A program made the position numbers and the translations under genes. From NCBI RefSeq assembly GCF_007829885.1, contig NZ_VIWW01000002.1:434001-498000 (forward strand): a DNA stretch of 64,000 nucleotides, in the 5' to 3' direction. Of this stretch, positions 32,948 through 39,622 are shown piece by piece. The notes below the pieces were generated by a model. The model saw only the letters and a list, made by a program, of their open reading frames with translations. It ran no database searches and was not told the DNA's origin. The first letter of the stretch is position 1. The number at the start of each line of letters is the position of its first letter. Source of the DNA: Streptomyces brevispora. GTDB taxonomy: Bacteria > Actinomycetota > Actinomycetes > Streptomycetales > Streptomycetaceae.

Positions 32948-33021
32948 CGCGGGGTGGAGCAGCTCGGTAGCTCGCTGGGCTCATAACCCAGAGGTCGCAG
33001 GTTCAAATCCTGTCCCCGCTA
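32948..33021 (+). tRNA. Initiator tRNA-fMet (anticodon CAU)
   Basis: The 74-nt cloverleaf has all four arms: the acceptor CGCGGGG pairs with CCCCGCT except at the end, a D arm with AGCTCGGTAGCTCG, an anticodon arm CTGGGCTCATAACCCAG with CAT at 32982-32984, and the T arm GCAGGTTCAAATCCTGT. The unpaired C1-U72 end and three consecutive G-C pairs in the anticodon stem are initiator features, so this is tRNA-fMet rather than elongator. CCA is not encoded. A strong hairpin follows eight bases later. Confidence 0.95.
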
Positions 33022-33028
33022 CTGCCAG

Positions 33029-33064
33029 AACAGGGCCCGGAACCATATGGTTCCGGGCCCTGTT
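33029..33064 (+). terminator. Terminator after the tRNA
   Basis: A perfect 16-bp stem (33029-33044 with 33049-33064) with an ATAT loop, eight bases after the tRNA. Confidence 0.85.
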
Positions 33065-33115
33065 GGTTTCTGCGTCCACCCTCGTGGACAGAGCGACCGC
33101 CCCCGCATGCGCGCG

Positions 33116-33397
33116 TCAGCCGAATGGGCTGTTGTTCGGCGAACCGTCCTCTGCGCGGTCCCCGAAGATCGTGGAGTACGCGATGAGCGCGATGAACGGG
33201 AAGACGATGACATCGACCCACATCCAGGTGCGCGCGCCGATGACCAGCGGGCAGACGATGGATGCCGCGTAGACCACGAGCACCGTCACGACGAAGACCG
33301 CGATCGCGGCCCGTGCGGCGGCCCTGCGCAGATACTCGGCGGCGCGCCGGTCGTCAGCGTGCGCGAAGGAAGTGAGAGGCGAGGGTGTCGACGCCAT
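33116..33397 (-). CDS. Small two-helix membrane protein
   Basis: About 93 residues from the ATG at 33397: a basic, soluble N-terminus (FAHADDRRAAEYLRRAAAR), two hydrophobic helices (AAIAVFVVTVLVVYAASIVCPLV and WVDVIVFPFIALIAYSTIFG) and an acidic tail. I do not recognise a named family, though DUF-type two-helix proteins like this are common in Streptomyces. The start is uncertain; none of the in-frame ATGs has a good ribosome site. It may face convergent read-through from the tRNA, which the hairpin would stop. Confidence 0.55.
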   Translation of the reverse strand: MASTPSPLTSFAHADDRRAAEYLRRAAARAAIAVFVVTVLVVYAASIVCPLVIGARTWMWVDVIVFPFIALIAYSTIFGDRAEDGSPNNSPFG

Positions 33398-33860
33398 CGG
33401 GGCGGCGCAGAACCGCATGGGCGGCCGGCCCGGCTGCGGCGGCCGCGGACGGTGGACCAATCAGCCGGCCCGTGACGGTGAGCGCTGCGGCCGCCCATGC
33501 GGCGGTTCTGCGCCCAGCGATCGGGACAGGTACATCGTGAAGGTCCTCCAGAAACGGTGCGGGGGGAGCTCGGACGGTAGAAGGGCACCGTTCGCGAGCA
33601 TTGCAACGCCCTGGACCCGGCCGAGACTACGCAGCGGTTTGACCAGCACGGAGCGCAGCGGCGAGGGGGCCGGCGCGCACGGCGATGCGATCTGCAGCAT
33701 CGTCCGAGTCAAGGTAGAGCAAGTCTCCCTACCGGGATTGCGTACCCCCAATGCCCTGAATGGCCCAGTCCCGCTCGCGCCAGCGCGCCGCAGACAGTTC
33801 CCTGACAGACAGACAGACAGACGAGCAGGGCCGGGCAGTGCAGGGGGCAGGGCAGGAGGC
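33398..33860. other. Gene-free region
   Basis: It contains the promoter region of the following membrane protein and a GACA microsatellite at 33804-33822. Open frames here lack ribosome sites and look like shadows. Confidence 0.45.
33804..33822 (+). repeat. GACA tetranucleotide repeat, about 4.75 copies
   Basis: A short perfect tandem repeat 40 bp upstream of the membrane-protein start codon. Copy-number change here could alter promoter or leader spacing. Confidence 0.8.
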
Positions 33861-35186
33861 ATGGTGGAGGACGGAAGGGAGCGGGATGACGACGGCTTCG
33901 AGCAGTCCGAGCAGTCCGACCTCCAGGGTCTGCGCACGCGGGTGGCAGCCCTCGAACGCGATCGGGTACGGCAGCCCCGTCATCACGGCCGCTCCCTCCT
34001 CGCCGCGGTGCTGATCACGGTCGGATGCCTCCTCGTCCCCCTCTCCGTCGTTGCGGCCTGGGCGGCCGATGAGGTTGGGGACACCGGCCGCTACGTGGAC
34101 ACGGTCGCGCCCCTGGCCTCCGACTCCGATGTCCAGGACGCTGTGGCCGGACGAGTGACCGACGCGCTCATGACCCGGATCGACCTCTCGACCCTGCTCG
34201 GGGACACGGCGCCCGCGGACCGGCCCCGCCTGGAAAAGGCGCTGGGCCTGCTGGGTGACTCGCTGGAAAGCGCGGTCCGCAGCTTCGTGCAGGACAAGGC
34301 GCGCGCCGTCGCCGCCTCGGACGGGTTCAAGACGATCTGGACCGAGGCCAACCGCCGGGCGCACAGCGCCGTGGACAAGGCACTGACCGGCTCGGGCGGC
34401 GGAGCGATCGAGCTGACGAACGACGCGGTCACGCTCGACCTCGCCCCCGTGGTCGACCGGGTCAAACAACGCCTGGTCGACGAGGGGATGACATTCGTCG
34501 GACGGCTCCCCGAGATCCACACCGACATCACGCTCGTCAGGTCCGATGACATCGGCAAGGTCAAGATGTACCTGCGGGTGCTGCAGTTCCTGGGCAACTG
34601 GCTCCCGGTGCTCGCCCTCGTCCTGATCGCCGCCGGTGTGCTGCTCGCGGTGCGACGACGCCGGGCTCTGACCGCGGGATGCCTCGGCGCCGCCGTCGCC
34701 GCCGGAGTCCTCGGCATCGGGCTGCACATCTTCCGGCTGATCTACCTGGACGCGCTGCCGGCCGACGTCTCCCCGGGCGCGGCGGGCGCGTTCTACGACA
34801 TCATGACTCACTTCCTGCAGACCATGGTCCGGATGGTCGTCGCGCTCGGCGTCGTCATCGCCCTGGCGGCATGGCTCACGGGTCCGGGCCGACGCGCCGG
34901 ACTTGTACGGCGGCTGTGGGTCTCGGGCATCGCGGCGATGCGTTCCACCGCTGACGGTGCCGGGCTGCGTACCGGACCGGTGGGCCCCTTCGTACGTCGC
35001 TGCCGCATCTGGATCACCTGGGTGCTGGTAGCCGCCTCGCTGCTGGTGTACCTGTTGTGGCCGTATCCCACCGGCTGGGTGGTGGTCGCCATCGCGCTGT
35101 GCCTGCTGTTCCTGCTGGCCGTGGTGGAGTTCCTGGCGGCCCGGCCGGCCACGGGGGACCGGGAACCGGCGGCGCCCCCTGCCTGA
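33861..35186 (+). CDS. Multi-pass membrane protein of unknown function
   Basis: A 441-residue protein. A charged cytoplasmic N-terminus with a heptad-like segment (LQGLRTRVAALERDR) is followed by helix 1 (SLLAAVLITVGCLLVPLSVVAAWAADEV). A large extracytoplasmic helical domain of about 200 residues comes next, then helices at WLPVLALVLIAAGVLLAV, ALTAGCLGAAVAAGVLGIGL, MVVALGVVIALAAWL, WITWVLVAASLLVYLL and VVVAIALCLLFLLAVV. The GRYVDTVAPLASDSDVQDAVAGRVTDALM motif at the start of the outer domain recurs in Streptomyces membrane proteins without an assigned role. The AGGAGG just before the ATG is too close, so translation may begin at the adjacent GTG (33864). Confidence 0.8.
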   Translation: MVEDGRERDDDGFEQSEQSDLQGLRTRVAALERDRVRQPRHHGRSLLAAVLITVGCLLVPLSVVAAWAADEVGDTGRYVDTVAPLASDSDVQDAVAGRVTDALMTRIDLSTLLGDTAPADRPRLEKALGLLGDSLESAVRSFVQDKARAVAASDGFKTIWTEANRRAHSAVDKALTGSGGGAIELTNDAVTLDLAPVVDRVKQRLVDEGMTFVGRLPEIHTDITLVRSDDIGKVKMYLRVLQFLGNWLPVLALVLIAAGVLLAVRRRRALTAGCLGAAVAAGVLGIGLHIFRLIYLDALPADVSPGAAGAFYDIMTHFLQTMVRMVVALGVVIALAAWLTGPGRRAGLVRRLWVSGIAAMRSTADGAGLRTGPVGPFVRRCRIWITWVLVAASLLVYLLWPYPTGWVVVAIALCLLFLLAVVEFLAARPATGDREPAAPPA

Positions 35187-35322
35187 CCGGCTGAGGTCAC
35201 CCGACAGAAAGGACCTCTGCCATGGCGGGAGTCGAGGCGGAAGCGGTCCGGCGGATGACCGGAGCCTTGTTCATCGAGCGCGGACTGCGCAGTCGGGCTC
35301 GACCTGCTTCTGTGGCCTACTC

Positions 35323-36276
35323 GTGCTGGCCGCCGTCATCGCCGGTGCCGGTGTGGTCGGGGACTCGACCGCCACGGTGATCGGCGCGATGATCGTCGCC
35401 CCGTTGATGACACCCATCCTAGGGTGCGCGCTGGCACTCGTCCTGGCACGTCGACGACAGGTGACGCGCTGCCTTCTGCTGGTGATTGGGGGCGCCCTGG
35501 CGGTGATCACGATCGGGGTGCTGCTCGGCTGGATTGTCTCCTCGCCTGACGCCTACACCTCCAACAGTCAGGTCTCCTCGCGCATCAGCCCCCGCCTCAT
35601 CGACCTGCTGGCAGCGCTGGCCACCGGTACCGTCGGCGCGTTCGCCCTCGTGCGCGCCGACATCTCCGACACCCTTCTCGGCGTCGCGATCGCCATCTCC
35701 CTGGTGCCGCCGCTGGCCGTGACCGGGCTTCTGCTCACGGTGCACCGCTATCACGACGCCGGGCAGTCGGCGCTGTTCGCCACGAACGTGGCCGCCATCG
35801 TGGCCACGGGAACCGTGGCCTTCCTGTGCTACGGCGTCCGGGCGGGAGCCGAGAGAGCGCACATGCGCGTAGGCCAGTTCCGTGGAAGAACGCTGGGTGC
35901 GGTGGTGTGCGTGGTCGTGCTCGTCGCGGTTCCGCTCACGGTCGGCACCGTCACTGTCGCCCAGGACCGCTCGCTGGCCACCGACGCCCGGCCGGTCGCG
36001 GAGAAGTGGGCCGCCACCGGGACATGGCAGATCATGTCCGTGGAGGCACGCAACGGTATCGTCGTGATCAGCGCACTCGGACTGCCTCCACAGCCCGCGC
36101 CGACCGCGCTGCGCACCGCCCTCGACGACCACGGCATGCGTGACGCTGATCTCGAACTCCATCTGGTCGGCGGGCGTACGCAGTGGTGCCCCTCCGAAAC
36201 GGACACCTGCACGGTCCAAGAGGGCGGCCGCAGTTGTCTGCGCCCGGACTCGCGCGAGGTGTATGCGCCGCCGTGA
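35323..36276 (+). CDS. DUF389 membrane protein, N-terminus in another frame
   Basis: Starting at the GTG at 35323, 317 residues with five to six helices. The opening VIAGAGVVGDSTATVIGAMIVAPLMTPILG is the DUF389 signature, and later helices (LLVIGGALAVITIGVLLG, LLAALATGTVGAFALV, TLLGVAIAISLVPPLAVTGLLL) fit. Homologues have 30-40 residues before this motif. Here those residues (MAGVEAEAVRRMTGALFIER from ATG 35222) are encoded in a different frame, so a one-base shift near 35275-35300 is likely. The C-terminal 100 residues form a soluble extracytoplasmic domain with two cysteines (WCPSETDTC). It may be non-functional, or the shift may be a sequencing error. Confidence 0.75.
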   Translation: MLAAVIAGAGVVGDSTATVIGAMIVAPLMTPILGCALALVLARRRQVTRCLLLVIGGALAVITIGVLLGWIVSSPDAYTSNSQVSSRISPRLIDLLAALATGTVGAFALVRADISDTLLGVAIAISLVPPLAVTGLLLTVHRYHDAGQSALFATNVAAIVATGTVAFLCYGVRAGAERAHMRVGQFRGRTLGAVVCVVVLVAVPLTVGTVTVAQDRSLATDARPVAEKWAATGTWQIMSVEARNGIVVISALGLPPQPAPTALRTALDDHGMRDADLELHLVGGRTQWCPSETDTCTVQEGGRSCLRPDSREVYAPP

Positions 36277-36307
36277 TCGGAATGCGCGATGCAACCGCGC
36301 GTCAGGT

Positions 36308-36565
36308 TCAGGCAGTCCAAGGCCCGACCGGGAGCCACGGCCGTGGCAGGAGCGGCACGATGTCGTACTGCTGACACGGCGTTGTGATGCATTGTCTGGG
36401 CGCCGGGACACAGACATGGCCGATGGGTGCGACGACGGTGGCGCAGGGGTTCGCCTGCGTCACCGCCGACCCCTCCGCGGCGTGTGCAGAACCGGTCAGG
36501 GTGAGAGGAAGGGCGGCGAGAACAACTGCCGTCCCGACGTGCAGCAGATTCTTGATCACGGACAA
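36308..36565 (-). CDS. Small secreted cysteine-rich protein
   Basis: A precursor of about 85 residues. The signal peptide is clear (KNLLHVGTAVVLAALPLTLTG, cleavage near AHAAEG). The mature part (about 55 residues) has four cysteines (NPCATVV, HVCVPAPRQC, TTPCQQY) and a proline-rich end. I do not know the family; similar small secreted proteins are widespread in Streptomyces. The annotated start codon is TTG at 36565; a GTG at 36559 is equally possible. The gene is monocistronic, convergent with DUF389. Confidence 0.65.
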   Translation of the reverse strand: MSVIKNLLHVGTAVVLAALPLTLTGSAHAAEGSAVTQANPCATVVAPIGHVCVPAPRQCITTPCQQYDIVPLLPRPWLPVGPWTA

Positions 36566-36878
36566 CAGGCATAGCCGCTCTGCCGACCCGGGGGAAGTCC
36601 TTGAAGGGCCAAGTCACCCGCATGGGGCGACGATTTCACCGTAGAAGCGATGCCGCGTAGGCAACCGTCAACTGTGCTGTGAGGATGCGTCTCGCGGCGC
36701 TGCGAAGTCATTCGCTGTGGTCCGGCCCGGATGCTTCAGGGAAGTCCATGAGGATCCCGAGCGGGCACTGAGCCACGGCAGCAACTGCCTTACGCTGGAA
36801 CGGATTCCGTCTCGGTCTCGGATCTCGGCCGCCAGGAATGGCCCCCTCCGGTATCGACTCCTCACCGTACCGGGCGCA
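36566..36878. other. Gene-free region
   Basis: Between the small secreted gene and the NTF2-like gene. I see nothing beyond weak inverted repeats. Confidence 0.45.
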
Positions 36879-37253
36879 TCAATCAGATCCGGAAATGTCA
36901 CCCGCGAAAACGATCATCTGGTCGATCCTGGTATCCCGCAGGTGCACCACATCCGTGCCGGCCAGTGTCGGCCCGCTGCCAGGTGTGCTGTACACCCAGC
37001 GGTAACGCGCCCATTCCCCCGGTACGTCGACCGCTGACGCGCGCACCATCGAGCCCGGTCCCGCAGGATGCCGCCGCATCTCCAGCACGAAACGCTCGAC
37101 CGCTTCCACGCCTTCACTGCGCCCCAGTGGTCCCCAGAAGATCACGTCGGGGGTGAGCGCTTGGGCGAGCAACTCCGTGACGTAGCTGTCGGCAGATGCG
37201 TTGAACGCCGAGACGAACGTATCGATGGCTGCTTGAGCGGGTTCTTCCTGCAT
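36879..37253 (-). CDS. NTF2-like / SnoaL-type protein
   Basis: About 124 residues with the conical alpha+beta NTF2-like pattern: a leading helix AAIDTFVSAFNASADSYVTELL, then TPDVIFWGPLGRSEGVEAVERFVLEMRR, and strands VRASAVDVPGEWARYRWVYS and GTDVVHLRDTRIDQMIVF. Such proteins are ligand-binding folds or small isomerases/cyclases; the ligand is unknown. The ATG at 37253 is preferred to a TTG two codons earlier. It has no obvious operon partner; the ArsR-type gene to the right is divergent and separated by a transporter remnant. Confidence 0.75.
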   Translation of the reverse strand: MQEEPAQAAIDTFVSAFNASADSYVTELLAQALTPDVIFWGPLGRSEGVEAVERFVLEMRRHPAGPGSMVRASAVDVPGEWARYRWVYSTPGSGPTLAGTDVVHLRDTRIDQMIVFAGDISGSD

Positions 37254-37393
37254 CGTCAATTTCTATCAGAGCCCGGACGCCGAGCCCTTGAGAACAGCTC
37301 CGTCGACCGCGCACCGGGAGGGGGTGCGGTCCCTGCCGAGAGAACTTCAGGAGTCTGCGACGTCGGGCGGACGGCTGAGGAGAGAAGCAGTAA

Positions 37394-37590
37394 GCCGGCG
37401 TCGGTCTCGCGGTATTCGGCACGGCGGGCAGGGCCGCCGGGCTCGCCCGGGAGTCGACGCAGGCCATCCGTGTGGACTTCGCCGCGGCGAACAAGTGGGC
37501 GTCCTACTCCATGGTGGGTGTCCTCGTGCTCGCCTTCATCTGTTCGCTGTGGCACCCGGACCCGCGCGTGACGGGAGTGCCGGGAGCGCA
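37394..37590 (+). pseudogene. MFS drug transporter, C-terminal remnant
   Basis: In frame 2 from just after a TAA at 37391 the sequence reads GLAVFGTAGRAAGLARESTQ then DFAAANKWASYSMVGVLVLAFICSLWHPDPRV. That matches the last periplasmic loop and final helix of DHA2-type (14-helix) MFS exporters. No start codon, ribosome site or upstream helices are present in any frame, so it is the stranded end of a deleted transporter. Confidence 0.6.
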
Positions 37591-37708
37591 CGACCAGTGG
37601 AGGAGCCCACGCAGAGCCGCATGGCTCCGCCTGCTTACGCCCTGCGGGGCTCCCCCTCTTGCTGGACCCCGCCCTGCCTGCCGAACCCGGCCCCGCCAGG
37701 CGTCGCAA

Positions 37709-37748
37709 GATATTCCTTGACGTGAATATTCGTAGTGAGGAATATTTC
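37709..37748. promoter_or_regulatory. Triple GAATATT operator, probable ArsR autoregulatory site
   Basis: Three copies of a GAATATTC-like element (37709-37716, 37724-37731, 37739-37748) at about 15-bp spacing, just upstream of the ArsR start codon. ArsR-family repressors bind imperfect AT-rich palindromes of this kind in their own promoters. Confidence 0.6.
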
Positions 37749-37752
37749 TCTC

Positions 37753-38643
37753 ATGGCAGATGCACTCCTCATCGCACTGGCTGACCCGGCCCGCTGGCGG
37801 CTCGTCAACCTGCTGGCCGAGCGGCCCCGCTCGGTCGGCGTCCTTGCTCAGCTGGCCCAGGCGCGCCAGCCCCAGACGACCAAGCACTTGCAGACCCTTG
37901 AGCGCGCAGGCATCGTCACCGCGCAGCGCACCGGCCAGCGCCGTATCTACGCACTCCGGCCGGGTCCACTGCGGGATCTGGCGGCTGCGCTCAACCTGCT
38001 GGCCGACACCGCGGAGCAGGTCGATGGCCCGCGCGCGACTTACGATCGCTACGGGCTCAGCCTCCACGCGGAGCGGCTTGCCGCCGAGGAATCAGGGTGG
38101 GCCGACGGCCGCTCGTTCAGGTTCCTCAGGTCGATGACGGTGCGCCCCGACCTGGTCTGGCGTCATCTGACCGAGGCCTCCCTGCTCGCCCGATGGTGGA
38201 CGCCCGACGACCTCCGCACATCTGAGCTCGTCTTTGATGCGCGACCGGGTGGGCGCATCGTCCTGGAGTACCGCGATGCCGGGGACGCAGAAGGCTCCGC
38301 CCTGGTCGCGGGGCGCGCCGAGGGAGCCGTTGACGAGCTGAGTCCTGGTGAACGCCTGACCTACCGGCTTTCCCCACTGCTTCCCGACGGAGGCTTCGCC
38401 TTCACCGCACACGTCGATCTCGACCTGAGCTCCACCGATGCCGGCACAGACCTGGACGTCCACTACCGGATCACCGACAGCACTGTCGACTCCGCGGACT
38501 TCATCGCAGGCATCGAGATCGGCTTCGGCCAGAGCCTCGACAAGCTCGCGGCGACCCTTGCAGCCGACTCGCATCACCCCGTCAGCGCCAACGGCACTCA
38601 CGACACCGGCGGCACCGAAACCGACACGAGGAGCACGAAGTGA
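37753..38643 (+). CDS. ArsR-type repressor fused to an AHSA1/SRPBCC domain
   Basis: About 296 residues. The N-terminal winged helix (residues 1-95) has the ArsR recognition helix RQPQTTKHLQTLERAGIVTAQRTGQRRIYAL; no metal-binding C-x-C or C-x-x-C cluster is present, so it is not an arsenic sensor. From about residue 110 an AHSA1-type SRPBCC domain follows (RSMTVRPDLVWRHLTEASLLARWWTPDDL ... GGRIVLEYRD), which may sense a hydrophobic ligand. The ATG at 37753 is preceded by GAGGA; a GTG at 37735 is an alternative. The stop overlaps the next start by 4 bp (GTGA), giving a translationally coupled pair with the RibD-like reductase. A triple GAATATT operator lies at its start. Confidence 0.85.
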   Translation: MADALLIALADPARWRLVNLLAERPRSVGVLAQLAQARQPQTTKHLQTLERAGIVTAQRTGQRRIYALRPGPLRDLAAALNLLADTAEQVDGPRATYDRYGLSLHAERLAAEESGWADGRSFRFLRSMTVRPDLVWRHLTEASLLARWWTPDDLRTSELVFDARPGGRIVLEYRDAGDAEGSALVAGRAEGAVDELSPGERLTYRLSPLLPDGGFAFTAHVDLDLSSTDAGTDLDVHYRITDSTVDSADFIAGIEIGFGQSLDKLAATLAADSHHPVSANGTHDTGGTETDTRSTK

Positions 38644-39242
38644 CAGAGCGGACCGCCCGCCGCAGGATCGTCACCAACATGAGCCTGTCCCTCGACGGCC
38701 GCTACGCCGCGCCGGACGACCCGCTGGACATGGGGTGGGTAATGCCATACGCAGTCACCGACGTCGCTCGCGACCACCTGGCCGGGATCCGGGAGCCGGC
38801 GACGACGGTCCTGCTCGGACGGGTCAACGCCGAGGGGTTCCTCGGCTTCTGGCCCACCGTCATCGAAATGGAAGGGGCCGACCCGCGCGACGTGGGCTTC
38901 GCGAAGTGGCTCGTCGACACCGACAAGGTGGTTCTGTCCTCCACCCTCGAAGAAGCCCCTTGGGAGCGGACGACGATCGTCGACAAGCCGACCGCCGAGG
39001 TGGCAGAGGACCTCAGAACGACCGAGGGCGGAGACATTCTCGTGCTCTCCAGCGGGAGCGTCATCAAGGCCCTGCTGGCGGCCGACAAGGTCGACCGGCT
39101 GGCGCTCACGATCTTCCCGGTCTTCCTCGGCGGCGGTCCGCGCCTCTTCGACGACGGGCTGCCTGTAGGACATTGGACGCTCGTCAGCCAGGCTGCGGGC
39201 GAGCACGGCACGTTGGCCCTCGTCTACGACCGAGTCCGCTGA
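38640..39242 (+). CDS. RibD C-terminal / dihydrofolate-reductase-like protein
   Basis: A 200-residue protein of the RibD_C (DHFR-like) family. It opens RRRIVTNMSLSLDGRYAAPDD, then ATTVLLGRVNAEGFLGFWPTV, DKVVLSSTLEEAPWERTTIV, GGDILVLSSGSVIKALLAADKVDRLALTIFPVFLGGGPRLFDD. These are the NADPH-binding and substrate segments of this fold; partners such as ArsR-AHSA1 are common beside it. The true substrate is unknown. The start GTG overlaps the ArsR stop. A hairpin terminator (39259-39297) follows, so the two-gene operon ends here. Confidence 0.88.
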   Translation: MTERTARRRIVTNMSLSLDGRYAAPDDPLDMGWVMPYAVTDVARDHLAGIREPATTVLLGRVNAEGFLGFWPTVIEMEGADPRDVGFAKWLVDTDKVVLSSTLEEAPWERTTIVDKPTAEVAEDLRTTEGGDILVLSSGSVIKALLAADKVDRLALTIFPVFLGGGPRLFDDGLPVGHWTLVSQAAGEHGTLALVYDRVR

Positions 39243-39258
39243 GCCGGTCGTTCAACAC

Positions 39259-39297
39259 GGTCGCCCTCCGAGCCCGGCCCGGGCCCGGAGGGCGACC
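39259..39297 (+). terminator. Terminator of the ArsR/RibD-like pair
   Basis: GGTCGCCCTCCG (39259-39270) pairs perfectly with CGGAGGGCGACC (39286-39297), loop 15 bases. Confidence 0.8.
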
Positions 39298-39622
39298 GCA
39301 ACACATCGGCCTGCTCGACGAGGCCTCGTCGCACGCTCACCGCAGACTCCGCCCCGCGACTCTGCAGCGCCCGCAGCACCTGAGCGACTCTTGACGGGCG
39401 AGGCCACGGACGAACCGGACAGAGGATCCGCGGACACGGTCATCAACGATGCCGCATCGCTCAGTGCCCATCGCTGCAGCACGGAAGAGGCTCTTCCCAG
39501 GTGAAGAACAGTTACGGGTCTTGTCCGCGGGGCCGCGTTGGGGGCGGCGGTCGTGGGGTGGTCAGCAACTGCTTGGCATCGTTGAGCCGGGAGCTACGTA
39601 TGGGGCTTCTCGCTACGGTCGG
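39298..39622. other. Gene-free region between convergent genes
   Basis: No convincing reading frame. I see no clear terminator for rph here. Confidence 0.45.

Noticed and set aside
39506..39535. Half-match to the RAE (GGGTCTTGT) downstream of rph
   Set aside because: Only one half-site agrees and it lies beyond the 3' end of the gene.
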